Of a DNA stretch of 64,000 nucleotides, positions 20,314 to 28,355 are shown one piece after another. The DNA is taken from the NCBI RefSeq assembly GCF_000153305.1, contig NZ_CH724107.1, positions 828,994 through 892,993 of the forward strand. Reading direction: 5' to 3'. The notes under the pieces were generated by a model. It had not been told where the DNA came from, ran no database searches, and saw only the letters and a list, made by a program, of their open reading frames with translations. Origin of the DNA: Oceanicola granulosus HTCC2516. Its GTDB lineage: Bacteria > Pseudomonadota > Alphaproteobacteria > Rhodobacterales > Rhodobacteraceae. The translations under genes were made by a program, and so were the position numbers. Numbering within the stretch: position 1 is the stretch's first letter; each line of letters starts with the position of its first letter.

Positions 20314-20440
20314 GGCACACCCACTGTGCCGGGCCGCCGACGCAGCATGTCACAATGACTGTGCCAGGGGCGGGCAATTTGAGGGGTCATTTGGCGCCGC
20401 CTGCACAATGGTTGTGCCGCAGATGCACAACATTTGTGAC
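20314..20440. repeat. Four-copy palindromic repeat cluster (operator or iteron-like)
   Basis: Four related 17-bp sites, approximately GGCACAATNNNTGTGCC, lie at 20314-20330, 20349-20365, 20402-20418 and 20424-20440. Each is itself an inverted repeat: copy 1 GGCACA/TGTGCC, copy 2 CACA/TGTG, copy 3 GCACAA/TTGTGC, copy 4 CACAA/TTGTG. Copies 3 and 4 fall within the 3' end of the winged-helix gene. Copy 1 abuts a TATATA element upstream of the 180-residue gene. They are probably binding sites for one dimeric DNA-binding protein. Confidence 0.75.
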
Positions 20441-20818
20441 GGGCTTCTGTTTTTCCCAGGAGCGGAACGCGAGGTCCGGCCGCCCCCCGTTCTGCATCGC
20501 CAGCTCGCACAGCTGCCATGTTGTTGCGATGCCGTGGCCGTCCGCTCCGAGATGGCCATTGCTGGTCCTGCGAATGAGGCCACGGGTCTCCAGCTCCCTA
20601 AAGTAGGCTCTGATAGAATTGCGGTGCACGTTGATGAGGTCGGCCGCCTCGCGGTAGCTGAGCGGAATGCGGCCGTTGTTGCTACCGTTGAACCGCCGCT
20701 TCAGCTCGATGTAGAGCGCGCGCGGTGCGGGCCTCAGCGTCGTCCAAGCCTCTGTGGCCTGAAACCACTCCTGCAGCTGCACATGGCGACCGCCGGTGCG
20801 CCTGTAGGCTTTGCTCAT
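20387..20818 (-). CDS. Winged-helix DNA-binding protein (replication- or regulator-like)
   Basis: A 143-residue protein with a winged-helix domain (about 35-100): a helix region LRPAPRALYIELKRRFNG, then ISYREA-type recognition segments (LSYREAADLINVHRNS) and RAYFRELETRGLIRR. It resembles the DNA-binding domains of element-borne regulators or replication initiators. The ATG at 20818 overlaps the stop of the upstream 56-residue gene (ATGA) and has GAGGTG upstream. The palindromic cluster at its 3' end is a plausible target. A role in regulation or replication cannot be separated from sequence alone. Confidence 0.7.
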   Translation of the reverse strand: MSKAYRRTGGRHVQLQEWFQATEAWTTLRPAPRALYIELKRRFNGSNNGRIPLSYREAADLINVHRNSIRAYFRELETRGLIRRTSNGHLGADGHGIATTWQLCELAMQNGGRPDLAFRSWEKQKPVTNVVHLRHNHCAGGAK

Positions 20819-20985
20819 CGGCGCACCTCACTCGCCTGAAGTGCCAGCCAGACCGCCAGAGCCACAGACCGGCTCCTGCACTGGCCCAGCGGCAGCACCG
20901 TGTGCGCTCCGCCCACCAGGGGGACGGAGGCCACAGACACGCACCAGAGGCCATCAGAGCGGCTCAGGATTGCGCCCTGCTTCAT
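20815..20985 (-). CDS. Small protein of unknown function (56 aa)
   Basis: A 56-residue protein beginning MKQGAILSRSDGLWCV. I do not recognise it. The start is well supported by GGGAGGGG about 5 bases upstream, and its stop overlaps the start of the winged-helix gene by ATGA, so it is likely translated as the first of a coupled pair. Confidence 0.55.
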   Translation of the reverse strand: MKQGAILSRSDGLWCVSVASVPLVGGAHTVLPLGQCRSRSVALAVWLALQASEVRR

Positions 20986-21079
20986 CTGCGCCCCTCCCCA
21001 TAGGCCAGAACCGCCACAAGGCGCGCCTGGCTGTCTGTGAGGCCGTGACGGCGGCGAAGGCGGGCAACGAGCACAGCCC

Positions 21080-21367
21080 TCATGCCGCAGGCCCCGAAGC
21101 AAGGGCTTTCGCGCTAGGCGGATAGCGGAGCGACTTCAGGTCGGTCCCCGGCTTCAGCCGATAGTAGGCGAAGCGTTCAGCGCCGCGATAGTCGACCTCA
21201 ATGGGCCAGCCATATCGCTTGCGGAGCCGTTCGCAGATGGCGGCGAGTCGCCAGCCGCGCACCTCGCGGATTTCGGTCTTGTGCGAGATGGTGCGGCCTT
21301 CCACGAGCGCCTTCGCCGCCCAGAAGGCCTGCGTTTCACTGGAGTAGAATTGGTTGTGACGAGACAT
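21080..21367 (-). CDS. Helix-turn-helix domain protein of the element
   Basis: A 95-residue protein with a winged HTH pattern (AAKALVEGRTISHKTEIREVRGWRLAAICERLRKRYGWPIEVD). It is similar in layout to small HTH proteins that accompany AlpA and integrase genes in alphaproteobacterial islands. The C-terminal YRGAERFAYYRLKPG would form the wing. A perfect 6-6-6 inverted repeat lies 8 bases upstream of its start and may be an autoregulatory site. It was probably expressed with the downstream small genes. Confidence 0.7.
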   Translation of the reverse strand: MSRHNQFYSSETQAFWAAKALVEGRTISHKTEIREVRGWRLAAICERLRKRYGWPIEVDYRGAERFAYYRLKPGTDLKSLRYPPSAKALASGPAA

Positions 21368-21374
21368 GAACTAT

Positions 21375-21392
21375 CGTCCTGTAGTTGCAGGA
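21375..21392. promoter_or_regulatory. Inverted repeat upstream of the HTH gene
   Basis: GTCCTG-TAGTTG-CAGGAC is a perfect 6-bp inverted repeat with a 6-base centre. It starts 8 bases before the start codon of the small HTH gene, which suits an operator overlapping the leader. Confidence 0.5.
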
Positions 21393-21474
21393 CAAGGCGC
21401 ACCGCGCTATCTCTCCCGGTGGAGACCCAAGGAAACGATATCGAAGCCCGCGCCTTGCCGGTGCGGGTTTCTGA

Positions 21475-21651
21475 TTAGGTGCGGCGGCTTTCGAGCCAGT
21501 CAGCAATACTGCTCTCGGGCCATGCGACCACGCGGGCCGACAGCTTTACGGGGCGGGGAAATTCGCCCTTCGCCATCAGCGCGTAAATCAGGCTTCGGCT
21601 CAGTCCCGTCATTTCCTCGACGGCAGGTCTTCGGAAGTGTCGTTCCGGCAT
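21475..21651 (-). CDS. AlpA-family transcriptional regulator / excisionase-like protein
   Basis: A 58-residue MerR-like winged HTH of the AlpA group (PF05930). The segment EEMTGLSRSLIYALMAKGEFPRPVKL and the terminal VVAWPESSIADWLESR are diagnostic. These proteins activate or accompany integrase or excision functions of P4-like elements. The ATG at 21651 is preferred over 21669 because GGAGG is placed about 7 bases upstream. It lies directly downstream of the integrase on the same strand. Confidence 0.88.
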   Translation of the reverse strand: MPERHFRRPAVEEMTGLSRSLIYALMAKGEFPRPVKLSARVVAWPESSIADWLESRRT

Positions 21652-21904
21652 AATTATGCCTCCATTCAAGAATGCCCCGACGCGAATCCTTGCACTCCGC
21701 GCCCGGCTCTGCGTTGATGGAGGTCAGTCGATTGAGGGGGTCGAACTCTCAACTGACCTTGGCGGCTTGGGTTTGCAGACCCGAGCTGCCAGCCGGTCCT
21801 GCAGGTGGCCGACTTCCATAGGGTTAAGCTACCCAATGCCCGGGAGGGCTCAAGAGGGATTCCTGCAAGTGTTGCACAGTCTTCGGGGGCCGCGCTGCCT
21901 TGAC

Positions 21905-23122
21905 TCAGCGATTCGCTGTCGCTTCGACCGCCCAGGCCTTCATCAGCTGACGCCGCTTATCGAACAGGTCCGAGCGCGCGTAGGCAGCTTCCGCCTTGTT
22001 GCGGATGGTGTGGGCCAGCGCCGCCTCGGTGACCTCGCGCGGGAAGTTGGTGCGCTCCTGCGCCCAGACCTTGAACGTCGTGCGGAAGCCGTGGACGTGG
22101 ATGTCATACCCCATGCCCCTGACCAGCTTCGTCAGCGTCATGTCGGAGAGAGGTTTGCCTGACCGCGCGCCGGGAAAGACATGGCCGCTCGTGTCGCCCA
22201 TGAGCGCGCCCAACGCCTTCGCCTCGTGCAGGATTTCAATGGCGCGCGGCGACAGCGGCACCCTGTGCTGACGGCCCGCCTTCATCCGCTCCGCCGGGAT
22301 GGTCCATGCCGCCTTCTCCAGGTCCACTTCCTCCCATCGAGCGAGACGAACCTCGCCAGACCGGCTGGCCGTCAGGATGACCAATTCGAGCGCGAGCTTC
22401 GTCAGGTCCGACGCCTTGCTCCGCCGCAGAGCCGTCAGGAACGCAGGCAGTTCGTCGTAGGGCAGCGACTTGCGATGCTCCTGCCGCTTGTCCTGTCTGG
22501 GCAGAGCTGACGATATAGTCTGCGCCGGGTTGTCCTGCCGCCAGCCTTGCGCCACCGCCCATTTCATCACCGTGCCGATGCGCTGGCGCACCCGGCGGGC
22601 GGTCTCGGGCTTGTCCAGCCAGATTGGCGCAAGGACGCTCAGCACGTCGGCCGTGGACACGTCCGCGACAGACATGCGCCCGATGCGGGGGAATGCGTAG
22701 GTCTCCAATGTGGTGATGAATTGCGCGGCGTGTTTTGCGTTGCGCCATGTGGGGCGGTGCAGCTCGTGAACCTTGCGCGCGGCTTCCTCGAACGTCAGCA
22801 CGGCGCGGCTCTCCTGCTTGTCGCGCAGCGGGTCTCCGCCCGCGCGCGCGTTGCGTCGATTAACTAGGGCCACCTCGCGCGCCTCAGCCAGCGACATGAG
22901 CGCGACAGCCCCCAGCCCCAGCTCGCGCCGCTTGCCCCGGATGGTAATGCGCTGAACCCAACGCTTCGCGCCGCTTGCCTCGACCTTGAGAAACAGGCCG
23001 TGACCGTCGAAGTATTTCCCGGGTGCGGCGACCGTCCGCACGAACGCGGCACTTAAAGCTTTCTCAGGGTGCTTGCCTGATTTCCGTCCGCCGCTCTCCG
23101 GGTCTTGCGAGCCGTCCGCCAT
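21905..23122 (-). CDS. P4-type tyrosine recombinase / integrase
   Basis: About 405 residues. The N-terminal arm-binding domain (DUF4102-like, residues about 20-100, with DGHGLFLKVEASGAKRW) is followed by a SAM-like core-binding domain and a C-terminal catalytic domain. Catalytic motifs are present: Arg in TASRSGEVRLARW, HGFRTTF (H-x-x-R), His in LAHTIRN and the Tyr in AAYARSDLF. The ATG at 23122 has GGGGGACGGA upstream. The gene starts about 120 bp inside the right att copy and is the recombinase expected to act on tRNA-Ser(CGA). Confidence 0.95.
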   Translation of the reverse strand: MADGSQDPESGGRKSGKHPEKALSAAFVRTVAAPGKYFDGHGLFLKVEASGAKRWVQRITIRGKRRELGLGAVALMSLAEAREVALVNRRNARAGGDPLRDKQESRAVLTFEEAARKVHELHRPTWRNAKHAAQFITTLETYAFPRIGRMSVADVSTADVLSVLAPIWLDKPETARRVRQRIGTVMKWAVAQGWRQDNPAQTISSALPRQDKRQEHRKSLPYDELPAFLTALRRSKASDLTKLALELVILTASRSGEVRLARWEEVDLEKAAWTIPAERMKAGRQHRVPLSPRAIEILHEAKALGALMGDTSGHVFPGARSGKPLSDMTLTKLVRGMGYDIHVHGFRTTFKVWAQERTNFPREVTEAALAHTIRNKAEAAYARSDLFDKRRQLMKAWAVEATANR

Positions 23123-23242
23123 TCCGTCCCCCATTTTCAACTGGAATATGGGGGACGGCGCTGGAACGCGCAAGACGGTAGCGCGGGCTAAGTCCCTGAT
23201 TTCAAGATGGCTCTGGAGCTGTGAGGAACGCCGGCCGGCGGA

Positions 23243-23256
23243 CTGTCTCTCCGCCA
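23243..23256 (+). repeat. Attachment site (distal att core)
   Basis: An exact 14-base copy (CTGTCTCTCCGCCA) of the 3' end of tRNA-Ser(CGA). It lies just outside the integrase start and marks the right boundary of the integrated element. Flanking bases do not match the tRNA, so this is a core copy and not a second tRNA gene. Confidence 0.85.
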
Positions 23257-23446
23257 CTTGAATCAGGAATAACCTGAGACAAGGTGGCTGACCGACCTAC
23301 CAAAGATCAGAGTCAAACGCCCGCGCCACCGCCCCAGGTGGAGGCAGAGCCCGTTTCCGCGCTGACTAGGATGACGGGAACAACCAATACCTGAAAGCTG
23401 GAATGGCATCGCGCGCCACTTCCCTGGCCTTTCGCGACAGAAGACG

Positions 23447-23791
23447 TCAGCTGTCCTTCTTCAGTGGGTCATGGCCCCAGTTCATCAGGGAATAGCGCCA
23501 GTTGGAGTTCTCGACGCCATCGTCTGGCCCACCCTGCGCCAGATGCCGTTTGATGTAGCCGACGACGGTCGCCATGTGGTCCCATTGATCGTCGGTCAGC
23601 TCGCCCTTGTTCGTGCGCTTGATCTCGACGATCCGGCGGCCGGACTTGTGTCCGGTGCTTTCACCGCCTTCGCCGTCGCCGACGGATTTCGACTCTTCGC
23701 TCGACAGCCAATCTTCCAGTTCCGCAGGCGCCAGGTTGACCAAGTCTCGCCACTCGCTCCAGATTTCGTCCCTCGACTTCGACGAAGACAT
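23447..23791 (-). CDS. DUF3140 family protein
   Basis: A 114-residue protein matching DUF3140, small charged proteins of unknown function sometimes labelled DNA-binding. The hallmark segments are GESTGHKSGRRIVEI near the middle and SNWRYSLMNWGHDPLK at the C terminus. It lies just outside the right att site, so it belongs to the ancestral chromosome or to an older insertion. Confidence 0.8.
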   Translation of the reverse strand: MSSSKSRDEIWSEWRDLVNLAPAELEDWLSSEESKSVGDGEGGESTGHKSGRRIVEIKRTNKGELTDDQWDHMATVVGYIKRHLAQGGPDDGVENSNWRYSLMNWGHDPLKKDS

Positions 23792-23983
23792 TTCCGCTCT
23801 CCAATTGATTGCCTAAGCAGCAACTGAGCAGTGCCCGCTTCGTTCCGCGTGAACGAGACGGTGCGCCACGGTCATCTCGACGCGCGCCGATCGATCGTGC
23901 GGCGCTGCTCGCACGCTGCTGCAGCGCGGTGACGATCGCTGAGAGAAGTTCGGAGCGCGGCACCACCCGGCGGAGGATCGACG

Positions 23984-23996
23984 TTTGCACTGCAAT
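23984..23996. promoter_or_regulatory. GntR-family operator candidate (site 1)
   Basis: TTTGCACTGCAAT, a near-perfect 13-bp palindrome, lies 40 bp before the start of the GntR gene. The same motif in perfect form (ATTGCAGTGCAAT) precedes the ABC transporter at 26565. A -10-like TATTAA lies at 24009-24014. This suggests autoregulation by the encoded GntR protein. Confidence 0.65.
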
Positions 23997-24036
23997 CCGT
24001 TTTGCGCCTATTAAGGTGGATCAGGAGAGGCAGCGC

Positions 24037-24723
24037 ATGTCGGACCATCCCCGGACGGAAGCCGCGACCCGCAAGGCCGTCGCCGATGGCGTCGCCGACA
24101 GCCTGCGCGAGGACATCATCCTCAACCGGCTCCCCTCCGGCACCTTCCTGCGCGAGGCCGACCTCGCCCGCCACCACGACGTCAGCCGCGGCCCCGTCCG
24201 CGAGGCGCTGAAGCAGCTCGAGCGCGAAGGTCTCGTCGTCTCCCACCGCAACAAGGGCTTCGCCGTCGCCGCCCTGACGATGACCGACATCGAGGACATC
24301 TACGAGCTGCGCCTCTCGCTCGAGACCCTCGCCGCCCGCCTCGCCTGCCGCCGCCGCACCTTCGACGACCTCGCCAGCATGGCCCGCACCCTCGACGAGC
24401 TCGCCGATCTCGGGCCGAATGCCCGGCCCCTGCCCATGGCCGTGCTCGACGTGCGCTTCCACCGCGAGATCTACGCCGCCGCGCATCACACCCGGCTCAT
24501 GGCCTGCTGGAAGACGATGGAGAGCCAGGTCTTCAAGGCGATGGTCTCGCGCAACGTGACGGAGCGGCTGTTCAGCGAGGTGTTTGTCGCCCAGCACCAG
24601 AACATCCGCGCCCTCATCGCGGCACGCAACGAAGACGCCGCCGTCGCGGCGATCGAGACCCACCTGCGCGAGGCCTACGACCGCCTGAAGGCGCAGGCCG
24701 ACGAGGCCGACACCGACGGCTGA
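24037..24723 (+). CDS. GntR-family transcriptional regulator (FadR/FCD subfamily)
   Basis: A 228-residue regulator. The N-terminal GntR winged helix (about 10-80) contains FLREADLARHHDVSRGPVREALKQLEREGLV. The C-terminal helical FCD effector domain (about 90-220) has metal-binding-type DVRFHREIYAA and EHLREAYD-like segments. The start has an AGGAGAGG ribosome-binding site at 24023-24030. It heads a locus with a DUF885 hydrolase, an ABC importer and two enzymes, and probably represses it through the palindromes at 23984 and 26565. The ligand is unknown. Confidence 0.9.
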   Translation: MSDHPRTEAATRKAVADGVADSLREDIILNRLPSGTFLREADLARHHDVSRGPVREALKQLEREGLVVSHRNKGFAVAALTMTDIEDIYELRLSLETLAARLACRRRTFDDLASMARTLDELADLGPNARPLPMAVLDVRFHREIYAAAHHTRLMACWKTMESQVFKAMVSRNVTERLFSEVFVAQHQNIRALIAARNEDAAVAAIETHLREAYDRLKAQADEADTDG

Positions 24724-24783
24724 CCCCCACCTCACGCAACCACGCCACGGAGCCATCCGGCTGCTGGCCGGAGGAGTACCATC

Positions 24784-26430
24784 GTGCAAGCCCCTGATCC
24801 CGCGACCTTCCTCGACGACCTCTTCGACACGCTGTTCCGCCTGCGCCCAGTCGATGCCAGCTTCATCGGCCACCACGCCTACGACACCCAGCTCCCCGAT
24901 TTCAGCCCCGACGGCGTCGCGCGGCAGCGGGACGCGCTGCGCCGCCTCGACGCCGACGCGCGCGGCCTGGACGGCGCCGGCATGGCGACGCCCGACCGGC
25001 TCGATTGCGAGGTCGCCACGGGGTACCTCGCGTCGCAGATCGCCCTCTGGGAGTCCGGTCACGCACCGCACCGCGATCCCGCGACGATCCTGTCGCTCGC
25101 GATCCTCGGCGTCATCGGGCTGCTGCGGCGCGAGCACGCGCCGGCGACCGAGCGGGCGGCGCGCGCGATGGAGCGTGTCGCCGCCTACCCGACCTTCCTC
25201 GCGGCCGCCGAGACGGCGGCGAAGACCGCACCGCGCTTCTGGATCGAAACGGCCCGCCCGCTGATCCGCGCGGGCGAAACGCTGCTCCGCCACGGCCTGC
25301 CCGCCTTCTGCGCAGACCACGGCCTCGCCGCCCCGGCTCCCGACACGCTCGACGCCGGCCTGCGCGCCCTCACCCGAGTCGAGACGGCGCTCGCGGCCCC
25401 CGAGGCCGGGCGGCACGGCGCCATCGGGTGCGGGCCGGAGCTGCTCGAAACGCTGCTGACGGACACGCATCACTTCCCCGGCGGCGACTACATCGAGGCG
25501 CTCGGCGAGGCCGAAATTGCCGCCTCCCTCGCGGCGCTCGACGCGGCGGCGGCGCCCTTCGGCAAGGATTGGCAGACGGTCGTGGCCGAGGCGCAGGCCG
25601 AGATCGTGCCCGCCGGACGGGTGCAGCAGCGCCACGTCGAGATCTTCGAGGCGCACAAGGCGCTTGTGGAGGAGATCGGCCTTCTCACGTGGCCCGACTA
25701 CCCGCTCGAGTACCGGCCCGTTCCGCGCTGGCTCTCGGGGATCATGGCCGACGCGATGGTCTACCCCTATCACGCCCCCGCGCCGCTCGATCCCGACGTG
25801 CCGGTCGACTTCCTGATCCCCGAGGCTCCCGACGGCACCGCCGAACTGACGATCCTGTCGAACCACGTGCTCCATCACGCCGGCGTCGGACATCACGTGC
25901 AGAACTGGCACGCCTACCACCGCGCCGAGACGCGCTTCGGCCGCCTGTCCGCCGTCGACAGCGCCGGGTTCATCTTCGTCCATGCCGGGATCGGACTGGC
26001 CGAAGGCTGGTCGGGCTACGTGCCCGGCATGGTCGCCGAATACGGCCTCTACGACGCTCGGCAGGCCCTCGGGCCGCTGCACGACCGCCTCCGCGCGGCC
26101 TGTCGCGGGCTGGTCGACGTGCGGCTGCACCGGGGGACGTGGAGCGTCGAGGAGGCGGTGCGGTTCCTGGTGGAGACGAGCGGGGCGAGCGAACCGGCGG
26201 CGCTCGCGGCGGTGCGGCGGATCAGCCTCTCGCCGAGCTCGGGCAGCATGTACCTCGCCGGCCCGGCGCTCGTGCGCGCCCTGCGCCATGCCGTCGCCGG
26301 CCCAGACGCCGCGCCCCGCGAGGTCGGCCGCTTCCACGACCGCCTGCTCGGCTACGGCGCGCTGCCGATGCCGATCATCGCGCGGGAGATGACGGGACTC
26401 CCGGTGGAGCGCCTGCTCCCCGTCGGCTGA
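24784..26430 (+). CDS. DUF885 family protein (putative metallopeptidase-like hydrolase)
   Basis: A 548-residue cytoplasmic protein of the DUF885 family, predicted M32-like peptidases or carboxypeptidases with little experimental work. Conserved parts include the His-rich NHVLHHAGVGHHVQNWH and the C-terminal AEGWSGYVPGMVAEYGLYD, the latter being the EGW motif typical of the family. It starts at GTG with GGAGGAG about 9 bases upstream. Its place between the regulator and a peptide-type importer suggests it cleaves an amide or peptide bond in the imported compound. That is inference. Confidence 0.8.
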   Translation: MQAPDPATFLDDLFDTLFRLRPVDASFIGHHAYDTQLPDFSPDGVARQRDALRRLDADARGLDGAGMATPDRLDCEVATGYLASQIALWESGHAPHRDPATILSLAILGVIGLLRREHAPATERAARAMERVAAYPTFLAAAETAAKTAPRFWIETARPLIRAGETLLRHGLPAFCADHGLAAPAPDTLDAGLRALTRVETALAAPEAGRHGAIGCGPELLETLLTDTHHFPGGDYIEALGEAEIAASLAALDAAAAPFGKDWQTVVAEAQAEIVPAGRVQQRHVEIFEAHKALVEEIGLLTWPDYPLEYRPVPRWLSGIMADAMVYPYHAPAPLDPDVPVDFLIPEAPDGTAELTILSNHVLHHAGVGHHVQNWHAYHRAETRFGRLSAVDSAGFIFVHAGIGLAEGWSGYVPGMVAEYGLYDARQALGPLHDRLRAACRGLVDVRLHRGTWSVEEAVRFLVETSGASEPAALAAVRRISLSPSSGSMYLAGPALVRALRHAVAGPDAAPREVGRFHDRLLGYGALPMPIIAREMTGLPVERLLPVG

Positions 26431-26564
26431 CCCGATTCGCCTTTGCACCGGATTGCCCTGCGCTTCGAACTGAGCGGCGCAGCTGCGCTTGATTCACGCG
26501 CATTTGCTGCGATTCACGGCATTTTGCGACGGTCACCACCCCTCTCTTTCGCGGGCGGTTGACT

Positions 26565-26577
26565 ATTGCAGTGCAAT
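26565..26577. promoter_or_regulatory. GntR-family operator candidate (site 2) over the importer promoter
   Basis: ATTGCAGTGCAAT is a perfect 13-bp palindrome with one central base. It directly follows a -35-like TTGACT (26559-26564), so a bound repressor would block RNA polymerase. It matches the site before the GntR gene at 23984, giving a two-site regulon candidate. Confidence 0.7.
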
Positions 26578-26647
26578 CGGCAGGGTTAACGGCGCGGCAA
26601 CAACAAAACCAGCACCGCCAGCGTTCGTCCAACAAGGGAACCTCATC

Positions 26648-28267
26648 ATGAACAGACTCATCGCTCGCCCGGTGCACGCGCAGTGCACGCGCCGTGCAGC
26701 CCTGGCGCTCAGCGGCGCCCTCGTCGCCCTCTCCATGAGCGGCACCGGCGTCGCGGCGCAGGACGAGACCACGCTGCGCATCGCCCGCCCCGACGACGTC
26801 CGGGCCCTGAACCCCTTCCGACAGGCCAACAACAGCACCAGCGAGGTCACCTACCAGATCCACGAGGGCCTCGTGACGGTGACCCCCGAGCAGGAGATCG
26901 TGCCCGTGCTGGCCACCGAGTGGGAGCTGCTCGACGACGGCCTGACCTACCGCGTCAAGCTGCGCGAGGGCGTCACCTTCCACAGCGGCGCCCCGTTCAA
27001 CGCCGAGGCCGTGGCGTGGAACATGGACAAGCAGCTCAACGGCACGCCCCCCGGCATCGCCGCCGGCCTGATCCCGCCGCTCTCGGCCATCGAGGTGGTC
27101 GACGAGTACACGATCGACTTCACCCTCGAAGAGCCCAGCGGCGTCTTCATGGCCATCCTCGCCGCGCCCCTGTTCATGATCGTCGATCCCACCGCCTACG
27201 CCGAACTCGGCGACGACAACTACGACAGCGGCCCCAGCGGCACCGGCCCCTTCATGTTCGAGAGCTGGTCGCCCGGCGAGAACGTCACGCTCGTCGACAA
27301 CGAGGCCTACTGGGACGAGGCCAACGGCCCCGAGGTCGACAAGGTGGTCTTCGAGGTCATTCCCGAAGCTTCCGCCCGGTCCATCGCGCTCCAGAACGGC
27401 GAGATCGACGTCGCCTTCACCGTGGCGGCCGAGCAGATGGAGCTGTTCCGCGACGGGCCCTACAACGTCCACGAGGTGCCCTCCACGCGGGTCGTGTTCA
27501 TCGGCCTGAACACCGCCGATCCGATCCTGTCCGACGTGAAGGTGCGCCAGGCGCTCGGCCACGCAATGGACCGCGAGATGATCGACGCGTTCATCGGGCC
27601 GAACGGCTCGCTCGCCTCGGGCATGGGCGTCGACGGCGCGCTCGGCTTCTTCCCGTCGGCGCGTGAGTTCGACCCCGATGCCGCGCGCAGCCTGCTCGAC
27701 GAGGCCGGCTGGAGCGCGGGCTCGGACGGCGTGCGCACGAAGGACGGCGAGCCGCTCGAGATCGACGTCTGGACGCAGGCCTCCTATCCCGGCGAGATCG
27801 AGGCCCTGCAGGTCGTGCAGCAGCAATGGCGTGACGTCGGCGCGCAGATGAACCTCGTCCGGCTCGAGGGCGGCGCGCTCTATTCCGGGCTGAGCGAGCA
27901 GGCGACGGCGCACCACGAGGACAGCGCGATGGTGCCCGAGTACCAGGGCTTCGTGCTCGGCAGCGGCATCCGCACCGGCGAGGTCGGCTACATCACCGAG
28001 CGGCCGAAATGCGACCAGGGCCCGCGTGGCTATGGCCGCTACTGCAACCCCGAGTACGACGAGGCGTTCAACCTCTCGCAGTCCCCGGCCAGCGTCGAGG
28101 AGCGGCTGGTCGGCTATGAGCGGATGGCCGAGATCTTCCACGACGACGCGATCCGCCTGCCGCTCTTCGTGCTCCAGATCAACGTCGTGACGAGCGACAA
28201 GGTCGAGGGGCTGGTGCTGAACCCGAGCCAGTCGCTCAACCTGCGCGGCGTCTCGATCGCCGACTGA
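26648..28267 (+). CDS. ABC transporter substrate-binding protein, family 5 (peptide/opine type)
   Basis: A 539-residue periplasmic binding protein of SBP_bac_5. An N-terminal signal sequence (about 1-38, ending GVAAQ) precedes a large two-lobed domain. Family features include LKVRQALGHAMDREMI-like and TYRVKLREGVTFHSGAPFNAEAVAWN segments. It binds peptides, opines or similar amine compounds for the permeases encoded next. The ATG at 26648 gives a normal signal peptide. It follows the operator-bearing promoter, so it is probably the first gene of the transport operon. Confidence 0.92.
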   Translation: MNRLIARPVHAQCTRRAALALSGALVALSMSGTGVAAQDETTLRIARPDDVRALNPFRQANNSTSEVTYQIHEGLVTVTPEQEIVPVLATEWELLDDGLTYRVKLREGVTFHSGAPFNAEAVAWNMDKQLNGTPPGIAAGLIPPLSAIEVVDEYTIDFTLEEPSGVFMAILAAPLFMIVDPTAYAELGDDNYDSGPSGTGPFMFESWSPGENVTLVDNEAYWDEANGPEVDKVVFEVIPEASARSIALQNGEIDVAFTVAAEQMELFRDGPYNVHEVPSTRVVFIGLNTADPILSDVKVRQALGHAMDREMIDAFIGPNGSLASGMGVDGALGFFPSAREFDPDAARSLLDEAGWSAGSDGVRTKDGEPLEIDVWTQASYPGEIEALQVVQQQWRDVGAQMNLVRLEGGALYSGLSEQATAHHEDSAMVPEYQGFVLGSGIRTGEVGYITERPKCDQGPRGYGRYCNPEYDEAFNLSQSPASVEERLVGYERMAEIFHDDAIRLPLFVLQINVVTSDKVEGLVLNPSQSLNLRGVSIAD

Positions 28268-28355
28268 GGCCCCGGCCCCGCAGTGGCCTGCCCGGCGCGT
28301 CCGGGCAGGCCACCCCCTCCCCCTCACTCTCTCTCTGTCGCGAGGTCTCCCGGCG

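Larger units (their letters stand above)
16181..23256. mobile_element. tRNA-Ser integrative element
   Basis: A 7.1 kb segment between the two 14-bp att copies. The right-hand part (19456-23122) is a minus-strand train: integrase, AlpA regulator, HTH protein, small ORF, winged-helix protein, a 180-residue protein and a HGGxSTG-type protein, which looks like a phage satellite or integrative-element backbone. The left-hand part carries a DUF3291 gene, a flagellin, a remnant of a second HGGxSTG gene and a DUF2383 gene. Base composition is visibly less GC-rich than the surrounding chromosome. I see no conjugation, capsid or terminase genes, so mobility would need helpers or may be lost. Confidence 0.8.
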
